Source of the DNA: Clostridia bacterium
Lineage (GTDB): Bacteria > Bacillota > Clostridia > TANB77 > CAG-508
DNA: 64,000 nt
Direction: 5' to 3'
Assembly: GCA_017456555.1 (NCBI GenBank)
Contig: JAFTJF010000013.1
Span: forward strand, 137,890-201,889
Part shown: piece by piece, positions 25,777-33,464 of the stretch
Position numbering within the stretch: position 1 is the first letter of the stretch
How the letters are laid out: the number at the start of each line of letters is the position of its first letter
Translations under genes and position numbers: made by a program
Notes under the pieces: generated by a model
What the model was told of the DNA's origin: nothing
Databases searched by the model: none
Seen by the model: only the letters and a program-made list of their open reading frames with translations

Positions 25777-26052
25777 ATGAAAGATAAAAGTGTTATAGAT
25801 GAACAATATTATTTGAATGAAAACAAAATATTTGAAAAAATTGGAGAATCAAAACAATATCAATTAGAAAGTAAAAAAGCAGAAGAAATTGAACAATTAT
25901 TGAAAAATTGTAGTAGTCAAGATAATCAAGACTTAATTACAGATTGTTTTAATGCTCATAATGATAAATCAATTACAATGATGAGAATTGCTTTTAAATA
26001 TGGCTTTTCATTAGCAAATAAGTTAATAGTTGACTCTTTAAGGAATAATTAA
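25777..26052 (+). CDS. small hypothetical cargo protein
   Basis: 91 residues, acidic, helical and Gln/Glu-rich, with no membrane segment. AGGAG precedes the ATG. The C terminus (MMRIAFKYGFSLANKLIVDS) is weakly amphipathic. First gene after the element's left end, followed by its own terminator. Family unrecognised. Confidence 0.6.
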   Translation: MKDKSVIDEQYYLNENKIFEKIGESKQYQLESKKAEEIEQLLKNCSSQDNQDLITDCFNAHNDKSITMMRIAFKYGFSLANKLIVDSLRNN

Positions 26053-26056
26053 AATT

Positions 26057-26086
26057 AAGCAAGTGAATTGATATTCACTTGCTTTT
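26057..26086 (+). terminator. intrinsic terminator
   Basis: AAGCAAGTGAAT (26057-26068) / ATTCACTTGCTT (26072-26083) followed by TTT. Confidence 0.8.
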
Positions 26087-26135
26087 ATGATATTATCATT
26101 ATGTTATTAAAAATTGTATAAAAGGAGATTATAAT

Positions 26136-26654
26136 ATGGAAAATAGTAATTCTCTTATAAAGTGGCTAATTATTTTATTTACTCCAATAGGATGGATTTG
26201 GCTAATATATAAACTAATAGTAATGATTGGAGCTAGTATAGGAATTTCAGCTATTAATATTAATGAAAAAGCAAAGAATAATGAAATTCTTGAAGAAATT
26301 AATGAAAAATTTTTAACTGAATTAAGTGTAGAAGAATTGAAAATTAAATATAAAAAATTAATATCATCTAATATATATACTCAAGAATACTTTTGGGAGA
26401 TAAGAAAAATAGAAAGTGTTTTTGAATATAAATACAATATTTCTGTTAGAAAAGATATTGGATGTGAAAATGCTCAAAAATGGTTTGATAACTTTAAAAT
26501 ACAAAGACAAAAATATCCAGAAAGATATAAAGAATGGTATGAATTGCCAAAAGCAGGAAAAACAATATTTGATTTCTTCTTACCTGAAGAGCAAGCAGTT
26601 TTAAAGCCACTTATTGAAGAAAGTCAGAAAAGAAAATTAGAAAAATATAATTAG
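26136..26654 (+). CDS. membrane-anchored hypothetical cargo protein
   Basis: 172 residues: an N-terminal pair of hydrophobic segments (about 8-40, with a Pro-Gly turn in FTPIGWIW) and a charged cytoplasmic or extracellular helical part. AAAGGAG precedes the ATG. It is followed 44 bases on by an HNH nuclease gene in the same direction, with no terminator between. Function unknown. Confidence 0.6.
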   Translation: MENSNSLIKWLIILFTPIGWIWLIYKLIVMIGASIGISAININEKAKNNEILEEINEKFLTELSVEELKIKYKKLISSNIYTQEYFWEIRKIESVFEYKYNISVRKDIGCENAQKWFDNFKIQRQKYPERYKEWYELPKAGKTIFDFFLPEEQAVLKPLIEESQKRKLEKYN

Positions 26655-26698
26655 AACAATAATATTTATAATATATGAGTTAAATTATGGAGTAATTG

Positions 26699-27472
26699 AT
26701 GATAAATAATCTTGTTAATAAATTAAATAAATATGAAAATATTAAATATGGTAAATGTAATCCAGAAACTATTAGATATACACCTTATTATAAAAAAGAT
26801 GAAAACATTGATTCTATTGATTATTTAATAATATTGAATATTAAATATGAAATAGCAATTATATGGAATCAAAAATTTCAAAGAGATAATAATTATTTCA
26901 TAAAAACACAATCGCTATCTGGATTATCATGGCAAACAGTATTACCAATTTCTGATGAAATTAAAGATTGGTATAAAAAAATGGGAACTAAACAAGAATC
27001 AATATATCAAAAAGTTTTGGTAATGAGTTTTAGAACTTTATATTATAATATAGAAAACTTAGAAGAATTATTTATATTTGACGATAGAGACACAGATTTT
27101 CCTAAACATTTAAACAATTCAATTGAAGATGTTCAAAGAAATAAAAGAACTTCGTATATATATAATCGTGATAGAAGATTTAGAAATAAAGTATTAAGTG
27201 CTTATAAAAATCAATGTGCTATATGTAGGTGCAAGGAAAAATTGATATTAGAAGCGGCTCATATAAAAGCTGTTGCTGATAATGGGAGCGATGATGTGAG
27301 AAACGGAATATGTTTATGTAGAAATCATCATAGAATGTTCGATGAAAACTTAATAAAAATAGATTATGATAATTTAAATTTAAAATATTGTTCTCAGAGC
27401 GTAAAAGATATGCCGTGGTATGAAGTTTTTATAAATAAATATAATGGAAAAATTTTAAAATCAAATGTATAA
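26699..27472 (+). CDS. HNH endonuclease with N-terminal sensor-like domain
   Basis: 257 residues from ATG 26699, 6 bases after GGAG. The C-terminal HNH/beta-beta-alpha-Me site is complete: CAICRC, then EAAHIKAVADNGSDDVRNG, CLCRNHHRMFDENLI, with two Cys pairs and the catalytic His. The N-terminal 150 residues are unassigned and may recognise DNA or a signal. Such HNH proteins occur among restriction-type and other mobile-element nucleases. No methylase is nearby, so it may be a solitary defence or modification-dependent nuclease (inference). Confidence 0.8.
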   Translation: MINNLVNKLNKYENIKYGKCNPETIRYTPYYKKDENIDSIDYLIILNIKYEIAIIWNQKFQRDNNYFIKTQSLSGLSWQTVLPISDEIKDWYKKMGTKQESIYQKVLVMSFRTLYYNIENLEELFIFDDRDTDFPKHLNNSIEDVQRNKRTSYIYNRDRRFRNKVLSAYKNQCAICRCKEKLILEAAHIKAVADNGSDDVRNGICLCRNHHRMFDENLIKIDYDNLNLKYCSQSVKDMPWYEVFINKYNGKILKSNV

Positions 27473-27502
27473 TTTATATAAATTTTTAGAAGGAGAAAAA
27501 AG

Positions 27503-28012
27503 ATGGGAATTTATAGATGTAGTAAATGTGGAAGTAAAAATGTAGATACAGATGTACGAAAAGAAGGATATAACATTAAAAAAGGAATTTTAGGAACTGT
27601 TTTATTTGGAACTGGTGGAGCAGTAATGGGACTAAATTCGGAAGAAAAAAAATATTATCATTGTCGAGATTGCGGAGAAACGAGAACATGGTGTATGCCA
27701 GCTGAACAAACAATATTGATTAATGATTTATTAAAAAACCCAATTGAAAATAAATCAGCATTAGAATTACAAAAAAAAATGTATCCGAATATAGAATATG
27801 AAGTAATTAATGATTTAAAGGTAGATTATGATTCATTAACAAAAGAAGAACTTGCAGACATAATATATGAATATTGTAAAAAGCATCAAATTAAAGAAAT
27901 TGAAAAAGATGACTTAGATAATAGAATCGCAGGTAATTGGTTAAGTAATTCATTTGATGCTTTAGATATTTTGGAAGAACGTGGTGTTGCAGAATATTTT
28001 AAACAACGGTAA
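27503..28012 (+). CDS. zinc-ribbon repeat protein, 5' part before +1 frameshift
   Basis: 169 residues. An N-terminal zinc ribbon (YRCSKCGSKN...YHCRDCGETR) embraces a Gly-rich segment, then comes the first copy of a repeat of about 78 residues (EELADIIYEYCKKH...DALDILEERG). The frame ends CAA CGG TAA at 28004-28012. Skipping the C of CGG continues as Gln-Gly-Asn into the next frame, which carries five more copies of the same repeat. The two parts are thus one gene of about 601 residues. The family is not known to me. Confidence 0.7.
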   Translation: MGIYRCSKCGSKNVDTDVRKEGYNIKKGILGTVLFGTGGAVMGLNSEEKKYYHCRDCGETRTWCMPAEQTILINDLLKNPIENKSALELQKKMYPNIEYEVINDLKVDYDSLTKEELADIIYEYCKKHQIKEIEKDDLDNRIAGNWLSNSFDALDILEERGVAEYFKQR

Positions 28013-29309
28013 TAAAATATGGTATAAATTTTTCTTTACAGAAAAAGATGTAGAAAATAAAGCTATAAGAGATGGTAAACTTGATGATGAAATATTAGCT
28101 AATAAAATATATCAATATTGTAAAGAAAATTATATAACTAAGCAGACAAAAGAAAAAATTTTTAATGTAATTGCTGACGGTGATATATATAATGGTGATG
28201 ATGCATTATTCGTTTTAGAAGAAAGAGGATTGGCAAAAAGAAATAATAGTGAAACAGAGTGCTATTATGAATTTTTCCTTGATGAGGAAAAAATAAAATT
28301 AGCAAAAGAAAAATTAAAAATTGTTAATGGCGAATTAACTAATGAAGAATTAGCAAATAAAATATATAAATTTTGCAAAGAGAATTGTATTACATATATT
28401 GAAGGTGATGAATTAGATATTTTGATTGCAGGTGAAAACATATATAGATATAGATATGATGCTTTAAAAATACTAGAGGAAAGAGGTCTTGTCAAACACG
28501 ACTATAAAGATGAAAATGGAAAATCAAAATTGTATTATACATTCTATATTGATGAAAGTGGGATGAATGAAAATAAAAATAATAAATTTATTAGAGATGG
28601 AGGATTGGATGATGAGACGTTAGCGAATAAATTATATCAGTACTGTAAAGAGAATAATATTTTTTATATCAAAATAGAAGATTTATATTCTGCAATTGCT
28701 GATGGTTGGATAGTAAATGGAAAAAGAGCATTATGGGTATTAGAACAAAAAGGTCTTGCAGAATTAGAATTTGAGATAAAAGATGAAAATTCTTATTATA
28801 AATTTCATTATACAACAGAAGAAATTGAAAAGGCTAAACAAAATCCATTATTAAATACGGAATATCTAGCAAATAAAATATATCAATATTGCAAAGAAAA
28901 TAATATTACACAAGTATCAAATGAATCTATGAAAAAAACAGTTATAGGAGGACACGTTGATAATTATGAACAAGCATTTATAATTTTACAAAAAAAAGGC
29001 TTGCTAGAAATAGTAGAAATAGAAAATGAGGATGATATTTTTGATATAAAATTCGAATATAAGTTTTATTTTACAGAAAAAGAAATACAAGAGCTTAAAG
29101 ATAGAACTTTGTGTATAATGGATGAAGAATTAGCAGATAAAATATATCAGTATTGTAAAGAAAATAAAATTACATCAATATATAATTATGAGTTAGAAGA
29201 AGCTTTTTCTAATGGCTATATTATACCAAATTTTTATGAAGCAATTAATATTCTAATAAATAGAAAAAAAGTTAAAGATGATGTTGGTCTTTTTATTATT
29301 AATATATAA
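27981..29309 (+). CDS. repeat protein, 3' part after +1 frameshift
   Basis: Coding continues from 28008 to 29309 (433 residues) with five copies of a helical repeat. Each has the consensus ANKIYQYCKEN, then a gap, then DAL-ILEERGLA, followed by a Tyr/Phe-rich beta-like spacer (YYEFFLDEE). The apparent start at 27981 has no ribosome binding site, which supports read-through from the upstream part by a +1 shift. The sixth copy is the most diverged. The repeats resemble small winged-helix-like units; DNA or protein binding is only a guess. Confidence 0.7.
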   Translation: MVLQNILNNGNKIWYKFFFTEKDVENKAIRDGKLDDEILANKIYQYCKENYITKQTKEKIFNVIADGDIYNGDDALFVLEERGLAKRNNSETECYYEFFLDEEKIKLAKEKLKIVNGELTNEELANKIYKFCKENCITYIEGDELDILIAGENIYRYRYDALKILEERGLVKHDYKDENGKSKLYYTFYIDESGMNENKNNKFIRDGGLDDETLANKLYQYCKENNIFYIKIEDLYSAIADGWIVNGKRALWVLEQKGLAELEFEIKDENSYYKFHYTTEEIEKAKQNPLLNTEYLANKIYQYCKENNITQVSNESMKKTVIGGHVDNYEQAFIILQKKGLLEIVEIENEDDIFDIKFEYKFYFTEKEIQELKDRTLCIMDEELADKIYQYCKENKITSIYNYELEEAFSNGYIIPNFYEAINILINRKKVKDDVGLFIINI

Positions 29310-29367
29310 AAAATATTTAAATTACAAGAATAATTATATTTTTATAAAATATGTAAAGAGAGACAAG

Positions 29368-29409
29368 CAAAAAGCAAATCTAATTTTTAATTAGATCTTG
29401 CTTTTTTTG
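29368..29409 (+). terminator. imperfect hairpin terminator after repeat protein
   Basis: AAGCAAATCTAAT pairs with ATTAGATCTTGCTT apart from one bulge and is followed by T7. Confidence 0.65.
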
Positions 29410-29482
29410 TTATAGAATGAAAATTATTTCAATTTTAAATTATTAAAATTTCTAGTGACTAGTAATAAGAATTCTATAAAAT

Positions 29483-29851
29483 CTAAAATACATTTAATTG
29501 TAATAAGTTTATAAATTCTTCAAAAAACTCTTTGTTGGAAAAAACTGTTTCATCATAAGAATAACCAAAAACTTTCTCAAAACCTTTCTCCGAAATTTGA
29601 TAATTTCTATGAGTAATTGCATAATAAATACAATCTTCGACTTGTTTGGCAGTTTTATTTATAGTTTTACCTATTTGCTCATAAATTAATTCTAATTTTA
29701 AAAATTCGTATTCTTCTTTAAGTTTTAATTGTATAGCCATAATAATAAGTTTATATCCCTTATGACTTGTTTTAATTCCCAAAGAACGTAACTTATGATT
29801 AATAAATAAAACTAGTTTTTGATTATTTACATTACTACTTTGATTTTTCAT
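29483..29851 (-). CDS. Spo0A C-terminal-domain-like DNA-binding protein
   Basis: 122 residues. LRSLGIKTSHKGYKLIIMAI and the later KTAKQVEDCIYYAITHR follow the Spo0A effector-domain pattern (GxPAHxKGYxYLRxAI ... TxxRVERAIRHAI). There is no receiver domain, so it would act without phosphorylation. Spo0A boxes read TTTGTCGAA-like sequence; TTGTCTT palindromes lie upstream at 29945-30075 and are candidate targets. Divergent from the XRE gene across the non-coding RNA locus. Likely a regulator of the element. Confidence 0.65.
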   Translation of the reverse strand: MKNQSSNVNNQKLVLFINHKLRSLGIKTSHKGYKLIIMAIQLKLKEEYEFLKLELIYEQIGKTINKTAKQVEDCIYYAITHRNYQISEKGFEKVFGYSYDETVFSNKEFFEEFINLLQLNVF

Positions 29852-29944
29852 ATATCCCCCAAAAAGTTATATGTTTTCTGTATAGTTAATGTTAAGTACA
29901 ATATCAGTATAGCAACATTATGTAAATTATTCAAAAAAGTAAAA

Positions 29945-30075
29945 TTGTCTTGTGAAGAAAAGAGATTGTCTTGTTAAGACAAAAAAGAATATAAATATAT
30001 TTGAAAATCTTATAAATTAAGCTATTAAAGTATTAAAAATTTGAAAATTAATAAAATTTGTCTTTTTAAGACAAA
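29945..30075. repeat. TTGTCTT palindromes, candidate operators
   Basis: Perfect 19-base palindrome TTTGTCTTTTTAAGACAAA (30057-30075), second site TTGTCTT-G-TTAAGACAA (29966-29982) and a half site TTGTCTT at 29945-29951. They lie upstream of the Spo0A-C-like gene and resemble Spo0A boxes. Confidence 0.6.
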
Positions 30076-30077
30076 TA

Positions 30078-30508
30078 AAAAACATGGAGTAAACCGATGA
30101 AAGAAAACCCCATGTTTATATAATCATTAAATCATTGCAGTGATTTAATAATTAACTAAATTATAAAATAAATCTATATAAATTTCAATTACTTTTTATA
30201 TATTAAGGGGGAAATTGTATCCCCCAAAGCCGAATGGCTAGAAACTATAATGTTTCACGAACTGGCATACCACCTGGGCATCCGTCCACCAAAATATAGG
30301 TTAAATTTCATCGGTTTACTCCATATTTGCGAATTCTATCAAGTAAATATCAACTACGCTTAATATGGAATTAACTGATGTTAAAATCTCATATATAAGA
30401 AAATCCAGGCACTGCAATGCCTGAATCGATAATTGACACAAAGCATTGCTATGCGGAATGGATTTAATTAATTAAGATTTTAAATGCCATTCTATTCACT
30501 ATTTCTAG
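30078..30508 (-). ncRNA. predicted structured RNA of about 430 nt with fold-back pairing
   Basis: A consensus minus-strand promoter at 30516-30544 reads into 430 bases without a long ORF, ending at a hairpin plus T-run (AAACATGGGG / CTCCATGTTT, about 30082-30116). The RNA contains ATGGAGTAAACCGATGAAA (30325-30307) and its 19-base perfect complement near the 3' end (30085-30103). The first copy looks like a GGAG ribosome site plus ATG for an 18-codon micro-ORF, so the 3' copy would sequester translation or alternatively form the terminator. Other hairpins: GGGGGA/TCCCCC at 30207-30225 and CAGGCACTGCAATGCCTG near 30407. Confidence 0.5.
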
Positions 30509-30515
30509 TATAATA

Positions 30516-30544
30516 ATTATACCATAAAATTGCTCTAAAATCAA
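30516..30544 (-). promoter_or_regulatory. promoter of the predicted RNA
   Basis: On the minus strand TTGATT (30544-30539), 17 bases, TATAAT (30521-30516). Confidence 0.7.
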
Positions 30545-30570
30545 TTTTCGCCTACTCGCTCTAACGAAAG

Positions 30571-30599
30571 TTGAAAAAAAGACGGAAAAATGGTATAAT
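30571..30599 (+). promoter_or_regulatory. promoter of the XRE regulator
   Basis: TTGAAA (30571-30576), 17 bases, TATAAT (30594-30599). It is divergent from the promoter at 30516-30544, only 26 bases away. Confidence 0.8.
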
Positions 30600-30633
30600 T
30601 AAAAGTGTATATTTTTATTAAAGGAGTACTTTT

Positions 30634-31350
30634 ATGGGAAGATTTAATAAAGAAGAATTTGGAAATAGAATACGTGAAGCAAGAAAAGCAAAAGGTTATA
30701 CTTTGGAAAATCTTGCTAATGCAATAAATAGAGGTTTCTCGGCAGTTGCAAAATATGAACGTGGCGAAGTTCTACCAGATGCCGAAACAATAAGTTTGAT
30801 ATGTGATGAATTGGGAATTTCTGAATATGAGTTATTTGACTCAACAGAAAAAATCAATAATATAGATAATAGTAAAAATCCTTTTGGAGTAAAAACATTA
30901 TACCTATATTATAGAGCTTACTTTCCTACTTCAAAAAAATTTGGAAAAGGAAAATTCAAATTAAAGATTATAGAAAAATCAAATTGTTGTAAAGTAGACT
31001 TTGTTGATTATAAGACAGATAAAATATATATGTCAGGTCATATACTTGCTGACGGAAATATTGCAGTATTTGTTTTAGAAAACTATAAACCTAATAGCCC
31101 AAGATTAGAAGTAACAGAAATAATATTAAATATTGCAAATGGTATGGATAGATTAATGGTAGGAACATTATATTGTACTAATGGAAAATATGTACCATCT
31201 ATTAGAAAATGTATTGTTTCAAAAATAGATTTAGAATATACAGAAGAAATTGAAAAACAATTAGAAATATCTGAATCAGATAAACAACATTTGATAGATG
31301 AAAACGTTCTATACGTTGAGCTAGAAAACAAAGACGATTTTGAAGAATAA
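30634..31350 (+). CDS. XRE-family regulator of the mobilizable element
   Basis: 238 residues. HTH_XRE at about 8-65 (KGYTLENLANAINRGFSAVA, then KYERGEVLPD) and an unassigned ligand- or partner-binding C-terminal domain of 170 residues. GGAG precedes the ATG. The position at divergent promoters facing the predicted RNA is that of a master repressor of a mobile element; 10-bp phased repeats lie just downstream. No S24 peptidase motif is seen, so inactivation must be by another route. Confidence 0.8.
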   Translation: MGRFNKEEFGNRIREARKAKGYTLENLANAINRGFSAVAKYERGEVLPDAETISLICDELGISEYELFDSTEKINNIDNSKNPFGVKTLYLYYRAYFPTSKKFGKGKFKLKIIEKSNCCKVDFVDYKTDKIYMSGHILADGNIAVFVLENYKPNSPRLEVTEIILNIANGMDRLMVGTLYCTNGKYVPSIRKCIVSKIDLEYTEEIEKQLEISESDKQHLIDENVLYVELENKDDFEE

Positions 31351-31368
31351 TAAATAGATAAAAATATT

Positions 31369-31403
31369 AAGAACATGGATTTTAAAATCTATGTTCTTTT
31401 TTT
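31369..31403 (+). terminator. intrinsic terminator of the XRE gene
   Basis: AAGAACATGGATTTT pairs with AAAATCTATGTTCTT and is followed by T8. Confidence 0.88.
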
Positions 31404-31450
31404 GTTTATTTTTAGCATATTACAGAGATTTTAGTTTTGAATTTTTTTCG

Positions 31451-31500
31451 GACTTTTTCGGAGTTTCACAGACTTTTCCAGAGTTTTACGGAGTTTTCCG
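31451..31500 (+). repeat. five 10-bp phased repeats
   Basis: Five tandem units of exactly 10 bases, consensus GAGTTTTNCG (GACTTTTTCG, GAGTTTCACA, GACTTTTCCA, GAGTTTTACG, GAGTTTTCCG), with partial units on both sides. The period equals one helical turn, as in iterons or cooperative operator arrays. They precede the mobilization operon. Confidence 0.7.
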
Positions 31501-31593
31501 TTTTTTTCGTTTTAAGAAAAAAATCGGTGTATCATTAAATTAAGCTTGAGCCAAACGGCTGTCGACAGTCAAATATTTTAAGGAGTATTTGAT

Positions 31594-31983
31594 ATGAAAA
31601 AGAAAAGAAAAAATTATACAAAAGCTAAAAATTTAAGTTTTAACAATCCAAGAGATAAATTTGAACTAGATAGAATTAGTTATCAAAATTATCAAAGAAA
31701 ACAATATACAAATGAAAAATCAATAGACATTAATCATTTAGAAAATGCTTTTCACAATGAAATCTATTATAGAGCTATGAAAGAAATTCCATTACAAGAG
31801 AAAAAAGTTTTATATTTAGCGATATTTGAAGCAAGTGATTTAGAAAATGTATGTAAGACATTAAAAGTTTCAAAATCAGAAGTGATAAGAATTAAAGCAA
31901 GTGGAATTAAACACTTTAAAGAAAATGTCGAAAAATATAAAAAAATGTACCCTAAAAAGAACGGTGGTGGTACAAATGGATAA
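31594..31983 (+). CDS. sigma-region-4-like small protein
   Basis: 129 residues; Lys-rich N terminus, then at about 65-110 a helix-turn-helix of sigma-70 region 4 type (MKEIPLQEKKVLYLAIFEAS, then VCKTLKVSKSEVIRIKASGI). No region 2 is present, so it is a DNA-binding regulator rather than a full sigma factor. AAGGAG precedes the ATG. First gene of the mobilization operon; its end overlaps the next start (ATGGATAA). Confidence 0.7.
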   Translation: MKKKRKNYTKAKNLSFNNPRDKFELDRISYQNYQRKQYTNEKSIDINHLENAFHNEIYYRAMKEIPLQEKKVLYLAIFEASDLENVCKTLKVSKSEVIRIKASGIKHFKENVEKYKKMYPKKNGGGTNG

Positions 31984-32326
31984 AAAATTAAAAGTTCTAT
32001 ATAAGAAAGTTGGTAAAGAGCCTGAACTATTAGAAATTAATCATACATTAGATGAAATGCAAAATCTCGTTGACGGATTGATTGAAGTTGTTCCTTATAA
32101 AAATAATATTTTGCTTGTTTGTAATGACGAGGGAAAATTATTAAATATGAAAGCAAATATTCTTTTTGATAATGACTGCATTGCTGGAAATTGTTTCTTT
32201 GTTGGAGATGATTATGAAAATGCAAGTTTTAAAGATTTAACAGATAAACAAGTTAAAGAAATAAAAGAAATGCTTGAACAACGAAGTGTCAAATATCTCT
32301 CACTTGATAAAGAAACGGAGAGATAA
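31976..32326 (+). CDS. DUF3846-type protein (first of a pair)
   Basis: 116 residues from ATG 31976, overlapping the previous stop. KLKVLYKKVGKEPELLEI followed by VDGLIEVVPY and LVCNDEGKLLNM is the DUF3846 pattern common on plasmids and conjugative elements. Function unknown. It is homologous to the next gene over the first 90 residues. Confidence 0.75.
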   Translation: MDKKLKVLYKKVGKEPELLEINHTLDEMQNLVDGLIEVVPYKNNILLVCNDEGKLLNMKANILFDNDCIAGNCFFVGDDYENASFKDLTDKQVKEIKEMLEQRSVKYLSLDKETER

Positions 32327-32328
32327 AT

Positions 32329-33051
32329 ATGAGCGAGTTTGTAATAGGTGTTTATAAGGAGGTTGGCAAAGAGCCAGACTTGAAAAAAGTAAAAAATACA
32401 AAAGAAGATTTAGAACAATTAATTGGTGGAGAAATTGCAACAGTTAAATATGATGACTATGTAATTATTTATAAAAAGGATAGCGATAGTATGCTTGGAA
32501 ATGTTTGTTTAGACGTTAAAGGTTATGGATTAGATTTATCTTTAAAAGGTACGATATTTGTTGTTAATCAAGATGATAACGGAGAATTTAAAAGTCTTAA
32601 TAAACAACAAGCATTAAAAAGTACAGGTGTACTTATAAGAAAAAGTTTTAACTATAAAAATTTTGACGAAAATGGTCGATATTTAACTAAATCACAAAGA
32701 AGAAAAAGAAACAAACAAAATAATAATGCAAATAAAACTACTCCATCCCAACTTGATATTCAAAAACAAGCTTTGGGTGTTAGTAATAGCTTTTTTGAAA
32801 ATAATTTTAGACTTGAAAAAATTGAAACTAAAAATAATGAACAAAAAGAAAATTCAAATACTAATACTACATTTGGAGAAAATAACAAAGGCAAATTAGT
32901 TTTGGAAAGAACACCAGAAACAAGTACAAATACAGAAAGTACAATTCCTATTATTAATTTGTCAGATGAAACAGTTTTGAAAATGATTTTAAAAATACAG
33001 TTTATAATATTGGACTTTATAAATAATGCTATGGACGATAGCAATGAATAA
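32329..33051 (+). CDS. DUF3846-type protein with extended C terminus (second of a pair)
   Basis: 240 residues. The N-terminal 95 residues repeat the DUF3846 pattern (VYKEVGKEPDLKKVKNT, IGGEIATVKYDD, NVCLDVKGYGLD). The C-terminal 140 residues are Asn/Lys/Thr-rich low complexity (RRKRNKQNNNANKT) ending in a hydrophobic-rich helix (KMILKIQFIILDFINNAM). It begins 2 bases after the preceding stop. Function unknown; possibly an accessory mobilization protein. Confidence 0.7.
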   Translation: MSEFVIGVYKEVGKEPDLKKVKNTKEDLEQLIGGEIATVKYDDYVIIYKKDSDSMLGNVCLDVKGYGLDLSLKGTIFVVNQDDNGEFKSLNKQQALKSTGVLIRKSFNYKNFDENGRYLTKSQRRKRNKQNNNANKTTPSQLDIQKQALGVSNSFFENNFRLEKIETKNNEQKENSNTNTTFGENNKGKLVLERTPETSTNTESTIPIINLSDETVLKMILKIQFIILDFINNAMDDSNE

Positions 33052-33464
33052 TACCAAAGAGAAATGCACGAGATAAAATTCACGAAAATGTATAAATTTT
33101 ATTTATATATTTTTGTGAATACCCCAGTTCTCTATATAGAGAACTGGGAATATAAAAACAATTAAATAGATTTTGAATGTATGAAAAATATAATGAATTG
33201 TTTTTATCATAATTAAAATTTAAGTTATCTATTAAAGAACTTTAATAGATAACGGCAAGTTCTAATAGTTCTCTATTAGATCACTTGTAAATTTTGATTA
33301 TGCTATGGGGTTATTAGGGGAAAATCCCCTAATCATACAGAGAACTTTTTTAAAGTTCTCTAGTATGTTATAGCACTTTCGTTGCTCGTGTAATTAGAAT
33401 GAATAAAAAAGAAATTTGAATTAGAGTAAAACTTCGTAGGCTTACTTTATAAAAAGGAGAAAAA
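33052..33464. other. non-coding hairpin-rich region with candidate oriT
   Basis: Five consecutive hairpins: perfect palindrome CCCAGTTCTCTAT... (33123-33148); GTTATCTATTAAAG/CTTTAATAGATAAC (33224-33253); CAAGT-TCTAATAG.../CTATTAGA..ACTTG (33256-33287); TTAGGGG/CCCCTAA (33313-33331); AGAGAACTTT/AAAGTTCTCT (33339-33361). They are followed by TAGTATGTTA (33361-33370), one base from the MobV nick consensus. Position just before the relaxase gene fits oriT. Confidence 0.7.

Noticed and set aside
28000-28008. TTTAAAC looks like the classical -1 slippery heptamer
   Set aside because: It is in the wrong phase for -1 slippage, and the continuing frame is +1; the CGG site explains the shift.
30060-30500. 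Group II intron or retron
   Set aside because: No reverse transcriptase nearby and no domain V-like hairpin.
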